Virus record (IMG/VR): IMGVR_UViG_3300032173_000009
Coordinates: 1 to 52,270 of that record
DNA: 52,270 bases
DNA from: a virus
Direction: 5' to 3' (one strand)
The notes under the pieces are model-generated. The model was not told the origin of the DNA, did not search any database, and worked only from the letters and a program-made list of their open reading frames with translations. Positions 22,252 to 31,379 of this stretch are shown one piece after another (within the stretch, counting starts at the first letter, position 1; every line of letters starts with the position of its first letter). Both the position numbers and the translations under genes were made by a program.

Positions 22252-23812
22252 GATAGGTACGGACCTGTTCCAGCTTGAGTACCGAGGCATCCGCCCCTAT
22301 GCCTGTCAGTCCCGGTGGGCGAAGCGATTGGACAACCCCAACATCCTCTACCAAGCCGACTTTGAGCCCCGCGACCATGGCAAGACTGAGCTCTTCTGCA
22401 TCTCCTACCCCCTGAGGCGCATCTGCGAGGACCCTAACGTCCGCATCCTCATCGTCCAGAAGACGGCCTCTGAAGCTGAGAAGACCGTGGGCGTTATCAG
22501 GACGGAGATCGAGTCCAACTTAGATATGCGGGCCTGGTACCGCCAGCACTGGCTAGCTACCGTGGGCTACGACGACATCTGCAACTCGAGTGGCTACTAT
22601 GAGGGGCAGAGCGCCTGGCGGTCAGACTTGTTCTACTGCAAGCGTACCCGGGTGGGCAAGGACCCGACGGTCGAAGGCGTTGGTGTGCTAGGCGCTATCA
22701 CGGGAGGTCACTACGACGTCATCATCTTGGACGACATCGAAGACGACGAGAATACTAGGACGGAGGCGCGCCGGCAGCACATTATCGACTGGTTCACTGG
22801 CACCATCCTCCAGCTGCGGGAGCCTCATACCAAGGTCATCGTCGTGGGTACGTTCAAGTGCGCTTCGGGCGACCTTTACGAGTACGTCCGCAGCAACCCA
22901 CTCTTCTCAACGAACATCGAGTCAGCTATCGTCTCTCCAGCGCTGGAAGACATTAGTTTTGAACCTGTCTATAACGAGGACGGCCTCGTCGTTGATGTCA
23001 AGAACGTCCAACCTGAGGTTGAGGTGCTGTGCCCTAAGAAGTGGAGCATAGAGCAGCTCATCATGGACTACCTGGTGTCGGGCTCAGTGATGTTCCGCCG
23101 TGAGAAGATGAATGACATTGGCGCTTTCAAGGAGGCCATCTTCCGGCGCAACTGGCTCCAGTTCTACGACTACTTGCCGGAGGTGAACTACAAGGTACAG
23201 GTCTGGGACACAGCGGCCAAAGAGGGTGAGCAGCACAGCTACTCAGTAGGTGCTACCTGGGGGCTGGGCAGGCGTGGCCTCTACGTTATCGACGTCTGGC
23301 GTCAGCAGGTTGAGTATACTGACCTCAGGGCTGCTGTCATTGGTCAGTTCAACCTCCACAAGCCAGACTTGATACTCGTGGAGGATGCCTCCTCAGGACA
23401 GGTCTTGGTGCAAGAGCTGAGGCGGGGCACTAACCTGCCCATTGTGCCCGTGCAGACTAAGGGCAGAGACAAGCTAGCCAGGGCGCAGGTCGTGACACCA
23501 CTCATGGAGTCGGGGCTCATCTACCTTCCCCAAGGAGCAGCCTGGGTCGAAGCTTGGATACTGGAGCATGTGGACTTTCCCAATGGTGCCCACGATGACC
23601 AAGTTGACACGACCAGCATGGCTGTCGCACACCTGAAGCCAATGCTTGGCGAGGGAGTGGCTAGGGGGGTGGGGCTGCCGGAGCAGGTGATGCAGCCGAG
23701 CCGGTTGGCTGCATTAGGCCCGTCGTCAGTTAGGGCGACTAGGAGCGTTGTAGCAGGGTTGAGGACTGGCCCTACTTGGGAGGGTGACGATGGTTCTAGA
23801 GACAGATTCTAA
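22184..23812 (+). CDS. terL: Terminase large subunit
   Basis: 542 residues; the DNA packaging motor and nuclease. ATPase: deviant Walker A EPRDHGKTEL near 61-70, Walker B YDVIILDDIEDDEN near 177-190 with the catalytic acidic pair, and a coupling motif GTFKCASGDLYEY. RNase H-like nuclease: WDTAAKEGEQ, ILVEDASSGQ and DDQVDTTSMA, supplying the usual three acidic residues. ATG 22184 overlaps the small subunit by 68 bases; the true start may be later, near the recognisable sequence at 22250. It overlaps the portal by 29 bases. Confidence 0.92.
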   Translation: MPSSTSSGTFSLAQRRLFRGAARIGTDLFQLEYRGIRPYACQSRWAKRLDNPNILYQADFEPRDHGKTELFCISYPLRRICEDPNVRILIVQKTASEAEKTVGVIRTEIESNLDMRAWYRQHWLATVGYDDICNSSGYYEGQSAWRSDLFYCKRTRVGKDPTVEGVGVLGAITGGHYDVIILDDIEDDENTRTEARRQHIIDWFTGTILQLREPHTKVIVVGTFKCASGDLYEYVRSNPLFSTNIESAIVSPALEDISFEPVYNEDGLVVDVKNVQPEVEVLCPKKWSIEQLIMDYLVSGSVMFRREKMNDIGAFKEAIFRRNWLQFYDYLPEVNYKVQVWDTAAKEGEQHSYSVGATWGLGRRGLYVIDVWRQQVEYTDLRAAVIGQFNLHKPDLILVEDASSGQVLVQELRRGTNLPIVPVQTKGRDKLARAQVVTPLMESGLIYLPQGAAWVEAWILEHVDFPNGAHDDQVDTTSMAVAHLKPMLGEGVARGVGLPEQVMQPSRLAALGPSSVRATRSVVAGLRTGPTWEGDDGSRDRF

Positions 23813-25208
23813 GCGAGCTGCCGAAGGTCTCAGGCAGTCCTCCGCTGAGCTGGGCAGCTCGGGCCTTAGGCGCTTCGGTGGACAGATACAGGAGGAGTAT
23901 GAGCCTCAACTGAGGGGAGAGCGCGGTGTTCGAGTCTTCGATGAGATGCGGCGCGTTGACCCTGACGTGGGGGCTATCCTTACCGCTATCACCATGGTCA
24001 TCCTGTCGGCTACCTGGAACGTTCGACCTGGGGGAGAGACACCACAGGACGAGGAGGCAGCTCAGTTCCTTAAGAGCTGCATGGGTGACATGAGCCACTC
24101 CTGGTCTGACTTCATCACTGAGGTCTGCACCATGTTCCCCTTTGGCTGGGCCTACTTCGAGGTCATCTTCAAACAGCGCCTCGGCCCAGACAAAGACCCG
24201 CCCAGCATCTACGACGACGGCCGTATTGGCTGGCGGAAGATCGCCCTCAGAGGTCAGCAGTCCCTCTACCGCTGGGACTTAGACGAGAACGGAGGTATCA
24301 GGGGGATGGTGCAGCGGGCACCTCCTGACTTCCAGGAGCGAGTCATCCCCATAGAGAAGGCAGTGCTCTTCCGCACGAGGCGTGAGAAGAACAACCCAGA
24401 GGGCTACTCCATTCTCCGCAACGCCTACCGTTCCTACTACATTAGGAAGAACCTCGAAGAGATCGAAGTCATCGGCGCTGAGCGCGACCTCACTGGCACG
24501 CTCGTCTTGTATGAGCCTGCTGGTGCTTCTCAGGACGACCACGAGGCGGCTCTAGACATCCTCAGGAAGTATAAGCAGGACGACCAGGCAGGCTTGTTGC
24601 TCAAGCGGCTAGGTGCTACTCCAGAGATGCAGTGGGAGGCCAAGCTTCTCCAGGCAGCCGGTGCCGGCAAGGTAGACATGGACAAGGCCATCCAGCGCTA
24701 CTCTATCAATATCGCTCGCTCCGTCCTGGCTCAGTTCTTGACGCTTGGCCAAGGGCGTGTGGGTTCTTGGGCGCTCTCCAGGGACCAGAAGGACCTCTTC
24801 CACCTAGCTGTCAAGGGCCACATGGACACCATCGAGGACACCGTCAACCGCTTCCTCGTGCGCAAGCTGTTCTCGCTCAACGACTTCGGCCAACTGACTG
24901 AGCTGCCACGGATAGAACACTCCGACATTGGTGACGTTGACCTCAAGACGCTGGGCAGCTACATCCTGGCTCTCAGTCAGGCTGGCGTCATGGTCACAGA
25001 CAAGGATGCTACTGACTGGCTCAGGGACAAAGCAGGGCTGCCGGAGCTCCCAGAGGAGGCTATACCACCAGAGGAAGCACCACCAAAGACTCCGCCAGCA
25101 CCTGTGCCTGGGGAGACACCTCCTTCTGGGGCTGTTGAAAGGAGCGATGGGTGGACCGCGCAGCAGTGGGCACAGTGGTACTTGTCCGGGTCAGACGAGC
25201 TGGAGTAG
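23784..25208 (+). CDS. Portal protein, DUF935/Mu gp29-like
   Basis: 474 residues. DEMRRVDPDVGAILTAITMVILSATW, FPFGWAYFEVIFKQR, RWDLDENGG and EKAVLFRTRREKNNPEGYSI match the Mu gp29/DUF935 portal family. A proline-rich region near 415-455 follows, then an acidic end. It forms the ring through which DNA enters the head. GTG 23784 or ATG 23790, both behind GGGAGGG. It is followed by two small ORFs and the MuF-like protein, the usual order. Confidence 0.9.
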   Translation: MTMVLETDSKRAAEGLRQSSAELGSSGLRRFGGQIQEEYEPQLRGERGVRVFDEMRRVDPDVGAILTAITMVILSATWNVRPGGETPQDEEAAQFLKSCMGDMSHSWSDFITEVCTMFPFGWAYFEVIFKQRLGPDKDPPSIYDDGRIGWRKIALRGQQSLYRWDLDENGGIRGMVQRAPPDFQERVIPIEKAVLFRTRREKNNPEGYSILRNAYRSYYIRKNLEEIEVIGAERDLTGTLVLYEPAGASQDDHEAALDILRKYKQDDQAGLLLKRLGATPEMQWEAKLLQAAGAGKVDMDKAIQRYSINIARSVLAQFLTLGQGRVGSWALSRDQKDLFHLAVKGHMDTIEDTVNRFLVRKLFSLNDFGQLTELPRIEHSDIGDVDLKTLGSYILALSQAGVMVTDKDATDWLRDKAGLPELPEEAIPPEEAPPKTPPAPVPGETPPSGAVERSDGWTAQQWAQWYLSGSDELE

Positions 25209-25375
25209 GAGACTGTCCGAAGTGTGGTGGGCAGCTATTCCCTAGCGACTTCGCAGGAGAGGCTGCCTCGTGTTTGCAGTGTGGACTTATCCGCTGGAGG
25301 TCTGAGCCAATGGGCTTGAGCAAAGAGGTAAAGCGCAAGAGTAAGGTCTACGACTGTTGGAGAAAGGAGTCATAG
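25175..25375 (+). CDS. Small zinc-ribbon protein between portal and MuF genes
   Basis: 66 residues. DCPKCGGQLFPSDF and SCLQCGLIRW supply two C-x2-C knuckles of a zinc ribbon; the rest is basic. The start is uncertain; GTG 25175 lies within the portal gene and has no strong ribosome site. It could be an accessory to head assembly or an unrelated passenger. The four-cysteine pattern is the reason to regard it as real. Confidence 0.55.
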   Translation: MVLVRVRRAGVGDCPKCGGQLFPSDFAGEAASCLQCGLIRWRSEPMGLSKEVKRKSKVYDCWRKES

Positions 25376-25377
25376 TG

Positions 25378-25575
25378 ATGAAGCAAGAGGTAGTGGAGTA
25401 CAAAGGTCAGCGGGCGCTCAATAAGGGCATGGCACGGCGAAAAAAGGCCGGCTGGCGGGTCACTGGTGTCTCCGAAGTCAAGCAGCCAGTAGGGCTGGCA
25501 AGGATTGCTACCATAGGCATCGGTGCCCTTTTTATCAAGCCGAAGCCTCATTTCTACGTCACGTATGAGAGGTAA
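25378..25575 (+). CDS. Small hydrophobic/basic protein
   Basis: 65 residues. MARRKKAGWRVTGVSEVKQP, a hydrophobic middle (RIATIGIGALF) and a terminal HFYVTYER strand resemble a widespread small-protein type with a GWRV strand and a final VTYER strand, of unknown function. AAAGGAG stands before ATG 25378 (GTG 25375 is possible). Its stop abuts the MuF start. Confidence 0.6.
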   Translation: MKQEVVEYKGQRALNKGMARRKKAGWRVTGVSEVKQPVGLARIATIGIGALFIKPKPHFYVTYER

Positions 25576-26355
25576 ATGGCTGAGCCCTGGCACCCGAACG
25601 TAACAGCCCGACCACGAGTCTTGGCCAAACTCAAGGCTGCGGAGCGCTCCCTCCAGCGGGCAATCTCAGCATACTTCGCTCACCAGCGGGCTTGGGTCAA
25701 ACAGGTGTGGCCAGCCATGCTGCCAGCAGACCAGGTACCACCAGACGCCATCACCGACCTGGGCCGGCAGCTTGAGGAGCATAGCCAGGCCTTAGCTCAG
25801 GTGATGGCCAAAGGTAGGAAGGCAGCACTCCTGCTGGGAGGAGAGACAGCCAAGAGGGAGCTGGCAGCCAAGCGAGCCAGTGAGTTCGCTGACCCTGAGC
25901 TTGGGGTGGACTGGTCCCTCGACTCGCCGGAGGCGCAGGAGTTCATCGACCAATACGGCCTCGACTTGGCTAGGGGGCTCAACCGCACTACCGTGACCAA
26001 TGTTCGTGGGGCATTGGTTGGTGGACTCAAAGAGGGACTGGCCAGGGACGACCTGGCTACGCTAGTCTCCGATGCTGCTGGTGGTATGCCTGAGTGGCGA
26101 GCAGGGCTCATCGCCCAGACAGAGACTATCAGGGCCTATACCCAAGGCAGCTTGCAAGTCTACGACCGGGCAGGCGTGGAGGCTAAGCAGTGGCTCGATG
26201 GGCAGGCAGGTGCTTGTGACGAGTGCGAGGCACTTGACGGAGAAGTGGTGCCTCTGGGCGAGACCTTCTCCTCGGGTGACGACGGTCCACCCCTACACCC
26301 AGGCTGCCGCTGCACTGTGGCAGCGGCTGAGGCCGGGGAGGGAGGAGTGAAGTGA
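25576..26355 (+). CDS. Minor head protein, SPP1 gp7/MuF-like
   Basis: 259 residues. The C-terminus has the MuF signature: LIAQTETIRAYTQG, then CDECEALDGEVVPLGE and PPLHPGCRCTV, which bind zinc or stabilise the fold. The N-terminal half is helical. In Mu and SPP1 such proteins sit near the portal and may be injected with DNA. Ends in a GTGA overlap with the next ORF. Confidence 0.85.
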   Translation: MAEPWHPNVTARPRVLAKLKAAERSLQRAISAYFAHQRAWVKQVWPAMLPADQVPPDAITDLGRQLEEHSQALAQVMAKGRKAALLLGGETAKRELAAKRASEFADPELGVDWSLDSPEAQEFIDQYGLDLARGLNRTTVTNVRGALVGGLKEGLARDDLATLVSDAAGGMPEWRAGLIAQTETIRAYTQGSLQVYDRAGVEAKQWLDGQAGACDECEALDGEVVPLGETFSSGDDGPPLHPGCRCTVAAAEAGEGGVK

Positions 26356-26567
26356 CCTGCGTCCACCGCTGGCTGATAGACAACCACAACTATGGCAGGT
26401 GCAAGCTCTGTGGAGCTGAGCGCCAGTTTGAGTCTACCTACGGGCATGATCAGGAGCTTGCCCTGCTCTTGACAAAGTGTCCATATCCTGTTACAAGTGA
26501 AGCAAGGTCAGGCAGCAACAAGGAGGGACTGGACCTGGCTACGAGGCAGTCATGGCCTCGGGTCTAG
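26352..26567 (+). CDS. Small zinc-binding protein
   Basis: 71 residues. TCVHRWLIDNHNYGRCKLCG has C-x2-H and C-x2-C pairs, a common small phage zinc finger. GTG 26352 overlaps the MuF stop. The second half is less conserved in look and partly overlaps the next gene. Probably real from the motif and translational coupling. Confidence 0.55.
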   Translation: MTCVHRWLIDNHNYGRCKLCGAERQFESTYGHDQELALLLTKCPYPVTSEARSGSNKEGLDLATRQSWPRV

Positions 26568-26866
26568 CATACCTCCAGAAGCTGAGAGACCTCCTCAGAG
26601 GCCTACCCTTCCTTTCCTCTACACAGATAGAAAAGATGACCCAGATGGCTCGTGGCCACGCTGGTGGCGTCGCTCGTGGGGCAAAGCTGCGGGAGTTTGA
26701 CTCGAGCTTGACGCCGATAGACGTGCGCCGGCTGTCAGATGCTAGGCTCAGGGCGCTACACTGGAGACTGCACCGCGACGGGAGGGTGGCGTCCGCCGCT
26801 CACCGCTACGCTTTGGCTGAGGTTAAGCGGCGAGGGCTCAAGGTCGCCTGCGAGGAGGAGGCCTAG
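26552..26866 (+). CDS. Hypothetical helical protein upstream of the scaffold/protease
   Basis: 104 residues, basic and helical (LAYLQKLRDLLRGLPFLSS, DVRRLSDARLRALHWRLHRD, AAHRYALAEVKRRGLKV). No family recognised. ATG 26552 overlaps the upstream ORF by 16 bases, while its own end lies ahead of the protease/scaffold gene. Position among head genes suggests a minor virion or assembly role. Confidence 0.6.
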   Translation: MASGLAYLQKLRDLLRGLPFLSSTQIEKMTQMARGHAGGVARGAKLREFDSSLTPIDVRRLSDARLRALHWRLHRDGRVASAAHRYALAEVKRRGLKVACEEEA

Positions 26867-26903
26867 TAGTGGATCAGAAGCAGGGCTAGACGACGAGGAG
26901 ATC

Positions 26904-28724
26904 TTGGACTTGCTGGCTTTGTCCGAGGCGAGGCAGTTTGCTTGGGAAGAGACTGAGAATGAGATCCGCAACCGCATCAAGGACCCAGGAGACTTTCAGC
27001 CGGACTCGTTCAGGCGTATTCAGCTACAGCATACGGGCAAGCCTGTTTTTGCCATCATCGGCAGGCTGAAGGGTGAGACTACGACCACCATCCAAGCCCT
27101 CCGATTCCCCAAAGATCAGTGGTCAGTGGGCGATGCTAAAGCCTGGGCAGCCGCTCATCCTATGAGCGAGCTGCTACCTGGGGAGGTTAGTGGTATGGAG
27201 TTTGCTGCCAAGACGGACAACGGCGAGGAGTACACCAGCGACGACTACCTGGTCGTGCCCGACCCCGACCTGCCGTCAACTTGGAAGCTGCGGATCAGGG
27301 AATATGTAGGAGGCACAAAGCAGATCACTCAGGCACAGTTAGGTAGGGCGGCCGCTGCCTTAAGTCCAGGTGGATTTCGTGGGCAGCCAGTACAGCTTAC
27401 TCCTGAGCAGCGACGCTCAGCTATCTCAAAACTGCGTGGCATGTATGCTGCACAGGGAGTTAAGCCAGAAGACATGCCGGCCCAGATAAGGGCCAGAGAG
27501 GAGGGTCTTATGGGCCTTGCTTCCGCCGCAGGCGAATGCCGCTTGCTGCTTGATCTCGCGCCTTACAAGGCGTCTGAGCCACCCGACTGGATTCAGGTTG
27601 TGCCAGCGCCTGGTACCTGGCAGCATCCGCGCTACGGCGAGATCAAGATCACTTCGCAGATACTAAAGGAGTTCAAGGCAAACTTCGACCGGACGGTTTA
27701 CCAGGAGCACATCCCCATCGACGCTGAGCACGAAACCAAAGCCTCCGGTGCTCTTGGGTACTACAAAGAGGTCAAGGTTGGTGGCCCAGATGGCGAGGGG
27801 GGGCTCTGGGCTCGGGTGGACTGGACGGACCGGGGCGAGGAACTGCTCAAGACCGAGCGCTTCAAGTACTTCTCGCCTGAGTGGTTCGACGAGTGGAAGG
27901 ACCCAGCGACAGGGCAGGTTTTCAAGAACGTCCTTATCGGAGGTGCACTGACAACGCGGCCTTTCTTCAAGGACCAGGCCCTTAAGCCCCTCGTGGCTTC
28001 TGATGGCTTCTTATGGGAGGTGAGCCTAGACGATGGTGGTAATGAAGACTGGGTAGAACTTAAGCAGGGCAGCCTAGACCCTGCTGACGTTCACGAGGAC
28101 AAACTGGTAGTTATTCACCGAAAGCGAGGCAGTCTATTGAGCACTAAGTACACAGAGGACCAGCTCACTGAGTTGGTCGATGAGCGGGTGGCTGAGGCCA
28201 CAAAGACCTTCAAGGATGAGCTGGAGAAAGCCAAGACAGCGGCTGAGACCTATAAGGCTGCGGCTGAAGAGAGCAAGAAGGGGCTAGAGACTGCGACTGG
28301 ACGTATCGCCGAGCTTGAGTCCCAGGCTCTGCACCGTGCCTTCACGGACCTCATCCTGGGCCGCGACCCGTCTGCCGACGGCGCTCCGCCCTTTGTCGGA
28401 GAGCCGAAGTCCCATATGGACATGATGCTCCTTATCGCTGAGGCAAAGGGCATCGGTCCTGAGCTGAAGGCCTACGTGGATCAGCAGCGGGCTCACGCCA
28501 AGCAGCTCAAGGAGGCTGGTCTCTTCAAGGAGATCGGCACGAGTGGCGGCGAGACACCAGCCTCGGTCAAGGAAGAGTTTGAGCAGGCTGCAAAGGCGGC
28601 GATGGAGGCCAACGCGAAGTTGACCTATGCGGAAGCCGTCCAGAAGATCGCAACTGAGCAGCCAGGCCTGTATGACCGGTACGACCGGGAGATCACAGGC
28701 CGCAAGTTTTCGTTTAGCGGCTAG
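26904..28724 (+). CDS. Mu gpI-like prohead protease/scaffold fusion
   Basis: 606 residues from TTG 26904 (a longer frame reaches back to ATG 26739). The middle, about residues 230-380, matches Mu I-type protease: PAPGTWQHPRYGEIKIT, HIPIDAEHET, ARVDWTDRGEELL, FKYFSPEWFDEW and VLIGGALTTRPFF. The N-terminal 200 residues (YTSDDYLVVPD, LTPEQRRSAISKLRGM) look like a separate substrate-type domain. The last 200 residues are helical coiled-coil, as expected for a scaffold. It would shape and mature the prohead before the capsid proteins encoded next. The start is uncertain. Confidence 0.8.
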   Translation: MDLLALSEARQFAWEETENEIRNRIKDPGDFQPDSFRRIQLQHTGKPVFAIIGRLKGETTTTIQALRFPKDQWSVGDAKAWAAAHPMSELLPGEVSGMEFAAKTDNGEEYTSDDYLVVPDPDLPSTWKLRIREYVGGTKQITQAQLGRAAAALSPGGFRGQPVQLTPEQRRSAISKLRGMYAAQGVKPEDMPAQIRAREEGLMGLASAAGECRLLLDLAPYKASEPPDWIQVVPAPGTWQHPRYGEIKITSQILKEFKANFDRTVYQEHIPIDAEHETKASGALGYYKEVKVGGPDGEGGLWARVDWTDRGEELLKTERFKYFSPEWFDEWKDPATGQVFKNVLIGGALTTRPFFKDQALKPLVASDGFLWEVSLDDGGNEDWVELKQGSLDPADVHEDKLVVIHRKRGSLLSTKYTEDQLTELVDERVAEATKTFKDELEKAKTAAETYKAAAEESKKGLETATGRIAELESQALHRAFTDLILGRDPSADGAPPFVGEPKSHMDMMLLIAEAKGIGPELKAYVDQQRAHAKQLKEAGLFKEIGTSGGETPASVKEEFEQAAKAAMEANAKLTYAEAVQKIATEQPGLYDRYDREITGRKFSFSG

Positions 28725-28777
28725 ACCCTCATAGTGGGGAAGGCACCCAGCAATGGGCTGCCAGGAGGTAAAAGACA

Positions 28778-29182
28778 TTGGCGGTTGAGAAGAAAATCAA
28801 CAGTATCACGTTCCCTGCGGCAGGGGACCTGAGCTCCTACCAGTTCCACATCGTCGGAGTCGAGAGCGATGGCCAGATCAACGTCATGGGTTCGGCTACG
28901 GGCTATGGCACTCCTATCCTGGGGGTGCTGCTCAACAAGCCTGCTGCCGCAGACAGGGCAGCCGAGGTGGCCATCGTCGGCAGTCACACCAAGGTCCACG
29001 CTAACTCGGCCATCGACGAGGGCCAGTTGATCACCGTTGGGGTGGTCGGCGCTGTTGGCTGGGGCTCAACCTTCACCGGTGCCGGCACGCAGTGGGTGCT
29101 TGGCATCTGCACCGAGGCCGCTTCCGGCTCCGGTGGCTACGCAGGGGTCGTGGTCAACCCATACTGGCACTGCCAGGCGTAA
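28778..29182 (+). CDS. Capsid decoration protein, DUF2190-like
   Basis: 134 residues, glycine- and alanine-rich with beta pattern: FPAAGDLSSYQFHIVG, PILGVLLNKPAAADRAAEVA, then GTQWVLGICTEAASG and a GVVVNP end. This resembles DUF2190-type capsid cement proteins that trimerise on the capsid surface. Position between scaffold and major capsid supports it. TTG 28778 with AGGAGGT (28763-28769). Confidence 0.72.
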   Translation: MAVEKKINSITFPAAGDLSSYQFHIVGVESDGQINVMGSATGYGTPILGVLLNKPAAADRAAEVAIVGSHTKVHANSAIDEGQLITVGVVGAVGWGSTFTGAGTQWVLGICTEAASGSGGYAGVVVNPYWHCQA

Positions 29183-29211
29183 GAGCCTGAGTAAGTAAAG
29201 GAGGTAGCGAT

Positions 29212-30213
29212 TTGCCGAATCAGCCTGACGTGGGCGATGTGCACGCCAACGCGCTGTTGACACAGATCAGCATCGCCCATATTCAACAGCCCAACGCCTT
29301 TGTGGCGGACAAGGTCTTCCCTCTTGTGGGGGTGGACAAGCAGTCGGACATCTACCTGAAGTACACTCGTGGTGACTTCATGGTAGACCCTGGCGAGCAG
29401 ATGACGCGTGCTCCCAATACCCGCGCAGCCCTCGTGGGCTACGGGGTAGACAAGACCAACACGTACTACTGCCGCAACCAGGCCATCGGTATGGAGATCA
29501 GCGACGAGCTTCGGGGCAACGCCGATGCAGTGTTCCAGCTTGACCAGGAAGTGACAACGCTCCTCAGCCAGATTCACTTGATCCGGCGGGAGCGCCTGCT
29601 CGCTGCTGCGGCCTTCGCTGGTAGCCAGTGGCTTGGTGGGACAGGTGGCACGGATGTGGACGTGACAGATGGGAGTCATGGTGGTGCTCGCTGGCAGGAC
29701 TACGGTGCCTCGGACCCCATCGGCGACATTGAGCTGGAGAAGGACACAGTAGAGCTGGCTTCTGGTGTGCTTTGCAACAAGCTCATCATGGGAGCCATCG
29801 TGTGGCGTCGGCTAAAGCACCACCCGGACTTCATCGACCTGATCAAGTATGGGGCTGCAGCAGCCAACCCGGCCATGATAACGCCGAACCTCCTGGCCCA
29901 GATTCTGGAGCTTGACGAGGTCCTGGTCTCCAGGGCCATCTACAAGACCTCCGTCGAAGGTGTGACTTTGACGCTGGGCCGGGTCATCGACGACGATGCT
30001 CTCCTGTGCTACGTACCCACGGCACCTGGACTCCTCGTGCCGGCGGCAGGGTACACCTTCTTCTGGAGGCCGCTGACAGGAGGCGCTATCCAGTTTGCAC
30101 GAAAGGGCCGGCAGGAGCGAGAGCGCTACGATTGGATCGAGGTCCACAGCTACCTGACCCACGTGCTGACGGAGGCTTACGCCGGAGCGTTCTTCGCCGA
30201 CTGCGTGAACTAG
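29212..30213 (+). CDS. Major capsid protein
   Basis: 333 residues. NALLTQISIAHIQQPNAFVA, KVFPLVGVDKQSD, KYTRGDFMVD and EQMTRAPNTRAALVGY fit the family of Mu/E-type major capsid proteins with an HK97 fold; the late part LGRVIDDDALLCYVPTAPG and a long C-terminal helix region are as expected. It forms the shell. TTG 29212 follows AAGGAGGT (29198-29206). Placement after scaffold and decoration genes is classical. Confidence 0.88.
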   Translation: MPNQPDVGDVHANALLTQISIAHIQQPNAFVADKVFPLVGVDKQSDIYLKYTRGDFMVDPGEQMTRAPNTRAALVGYGVDKTNTYYCRNQAIGMEISDELRGNADAVFQLDQEVTTLLSQIHLIRRERLLAAAAFAGSQWLGGTGGTDVDVTDGSHGGARWQDYGASDPIGDIELEKDTVELASGVLCNKLIMGAIVWRRLKHHPDFIDLIKYGAAAANPAMITPNLLAQILELDEVLVSRAIYKTSVEGVTLTLGRVIDDDALLCYVPTAPGLLVPAAGYTFFWRPLTGGAIQFARKGRQERERYDWIEVHSYLTHVLTEAYAGAFFADCVN

Positions 30214-30232
30214 GCAAGGAGGTAAGGCAGGG

Positions 30233-30697
30233 ATGGGTAAGAAGGTCTGGGCGAGTGACCCGAACCTAAGGGAGTATGGTGGCAAACTGCTGGAGCGCGG
30301 ACAGGTCTTTGAGCTGATAGGCCTCCGCAACGACCAAAAGCTCCTAGGCCAGAATGCGCTCCAGCGGGTGTACTGCGGCCCGGTAGATAAGAGCACGCCC
30401 TTATGGGAGTGTCCGAAGTGCGGGGAGAGCTTCTACGGAGCCGATGTGACGTCTCCATTCCCCTCGCAGCACCTGAAGCGCTCGCACGCTGAGGACGCCG
30501 CTGCCAACTTAACCGGGCCGCAGCTTAAGCAACGCAGGTCCACCAAGGCACTCTCAGATGAGGAGATAGAGAAGAGCGAGGTGGCACCAGACGTCAATCC
30601 CGAAGGGAATCCGCTGGACACCTCACCACTACCAACTCGGATGAGGATGTCGAAGCAGGGCCTAGAAGTACTGGAGCGGGAGAAGACCCCGACTTAG
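30233..30697 (+). CDS. Head-proximal protein with C2H2-like zinc finger
   Basis: 154 residues. WECPKCGESFYG followed by a QHLKRSH segment gives C-x2-C and H-x4-H, a C2H2-like finger near residues 60-85. The N-terminus (KKVWASDPNLREYGGKLLER) and low-complexity C-terminus carry no known domain. AAGGAGG precedes ATG 30233. It lies directly after the capsid gene and may be a head-tail accessory. Confidence 0.65.
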   Translation: MGKKVWASDPNLREYGGKLLERGQVFELIGLRNDQKLLGQNALQRVYCGPVDKSTPLWECPKCGESFYGADVTSPFPSQHLKRSHAEDAAANLTGPQLKQRRSTKALSDEEIEKSEVAPDVNPEGNPLDTSPLPTRMRMSKQGLEVLEREKTPT

Positions 30698-30739
30698 CCT
30701 AGCATGGAGGTGACGAGGCGAGAAAGGTAGGTACAAGGA

Positions 30740-31024
30740 ATGGGTCTTGAGAAAGAACGGCGAGCGTTCCGGGTCAAGGGCAACCTCACCTGCGGCAAGA
30801 CCATTAGCGCCGCTGGCACGGTTGACCAGCACTCCTACGCACTGCGCGTGCCAGTCTCGACGGGCACAGCGAAGCTGACCGCTGCTCAGCTTGGCACTGA
30901 CAGTGGGAAAGTGATGCTTGGGTACCAGCTCGGCACGGTCTATCTGGGTTTCGTGGTCAACGGCACACCATTCTATCTGCAGGCTGTTAATGGAGGCAGT
31001 GCAACCCTTGGTATAGCGACATAG
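30740..31024 (+). CDS. Hypothetical virion protein
   Basis: 94 residues, beta-rich and threonine/glycine-rich (YALRVPVSTGTAKLTAAQLG, VMLGYQLGTVYLGFVVNG). Resembles a small decoration or fibre domain. No family recognised. ATG 30740 follows a long spacer with weak ribosome signal. Confidence 0.55.
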   Translation: MGLEKERRAFRVKGNLTCGKTISAAGTVDQHSYALRVPVSTGTAKLTAAQLGTDSGKVMLGYQLGTVYLGFVVNGTPFYLQAVNGGSATLGIAT

Positions 31025-31034
31025 GGGAGAGCCG

Positions 31035-31361
31035 ATGCTGGACACGTTCGGGACGAATACATTCTCTCAGTCTGTCGTCCAGATTGGGTCCGCTGGCGGC
31101 ACCATTGTCGCTGCCAACGCGAATCGACGCTACCTTGCGATCCAGCACGTGGGTGCCGCTGGGAGTTTGTGGTTGCAGTTTGGTACAGCCTTACCTACAG
31201 CTTTGGAGTCGGTGATAGTAACACCAAGCAACAGCTTCCAGATGACGATGGGAGCAGGAAATGTCTACACTGGGCCGGTGACTGGTAAGGCTACCAACCA
31301 GGGTGCTGGCTCCATCCCCGTGGCTGTAGTGCAAGGTACTGTAAGGATTATGGGCACATGA
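31035..31361 (+). CDS. Hypothetical virion beta-rich protein
   Basis: 108 residues. TIVAANANRRYLAIQHVG, AAGSLWLQFG and a glycine-rich C-terminal segment (MTMGAGNVYTGPVTGKA) look like a small beta-sandwich of the type found in head or fibre accessory proteins. Starts 10 bases after the previous stop behind GGGGAGAG. Function not known. Confidence 0.6.
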   Translation: MLDTFGTNTFSQSVVQIGSAGGTIVAANANRRYLAIQHVGAAGSLWLQFGTALPTALESVIVTPSNSFQMTMGAGNVYTGPVTGKATNQGAGSIPVAVVQGTVRIMGT

Positions 31362-31379
31362 GAAAGGAGTCAAACGAGG

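Noticed and set aside
26739-26903. Longer start (ATG 26739) for the protease/scaffold gene
   Set aside because: It overlaps the previous gene by 128 bases, and the extra residues are arginine- and proline-rich shadow sequence. A later TTG start is more credible.
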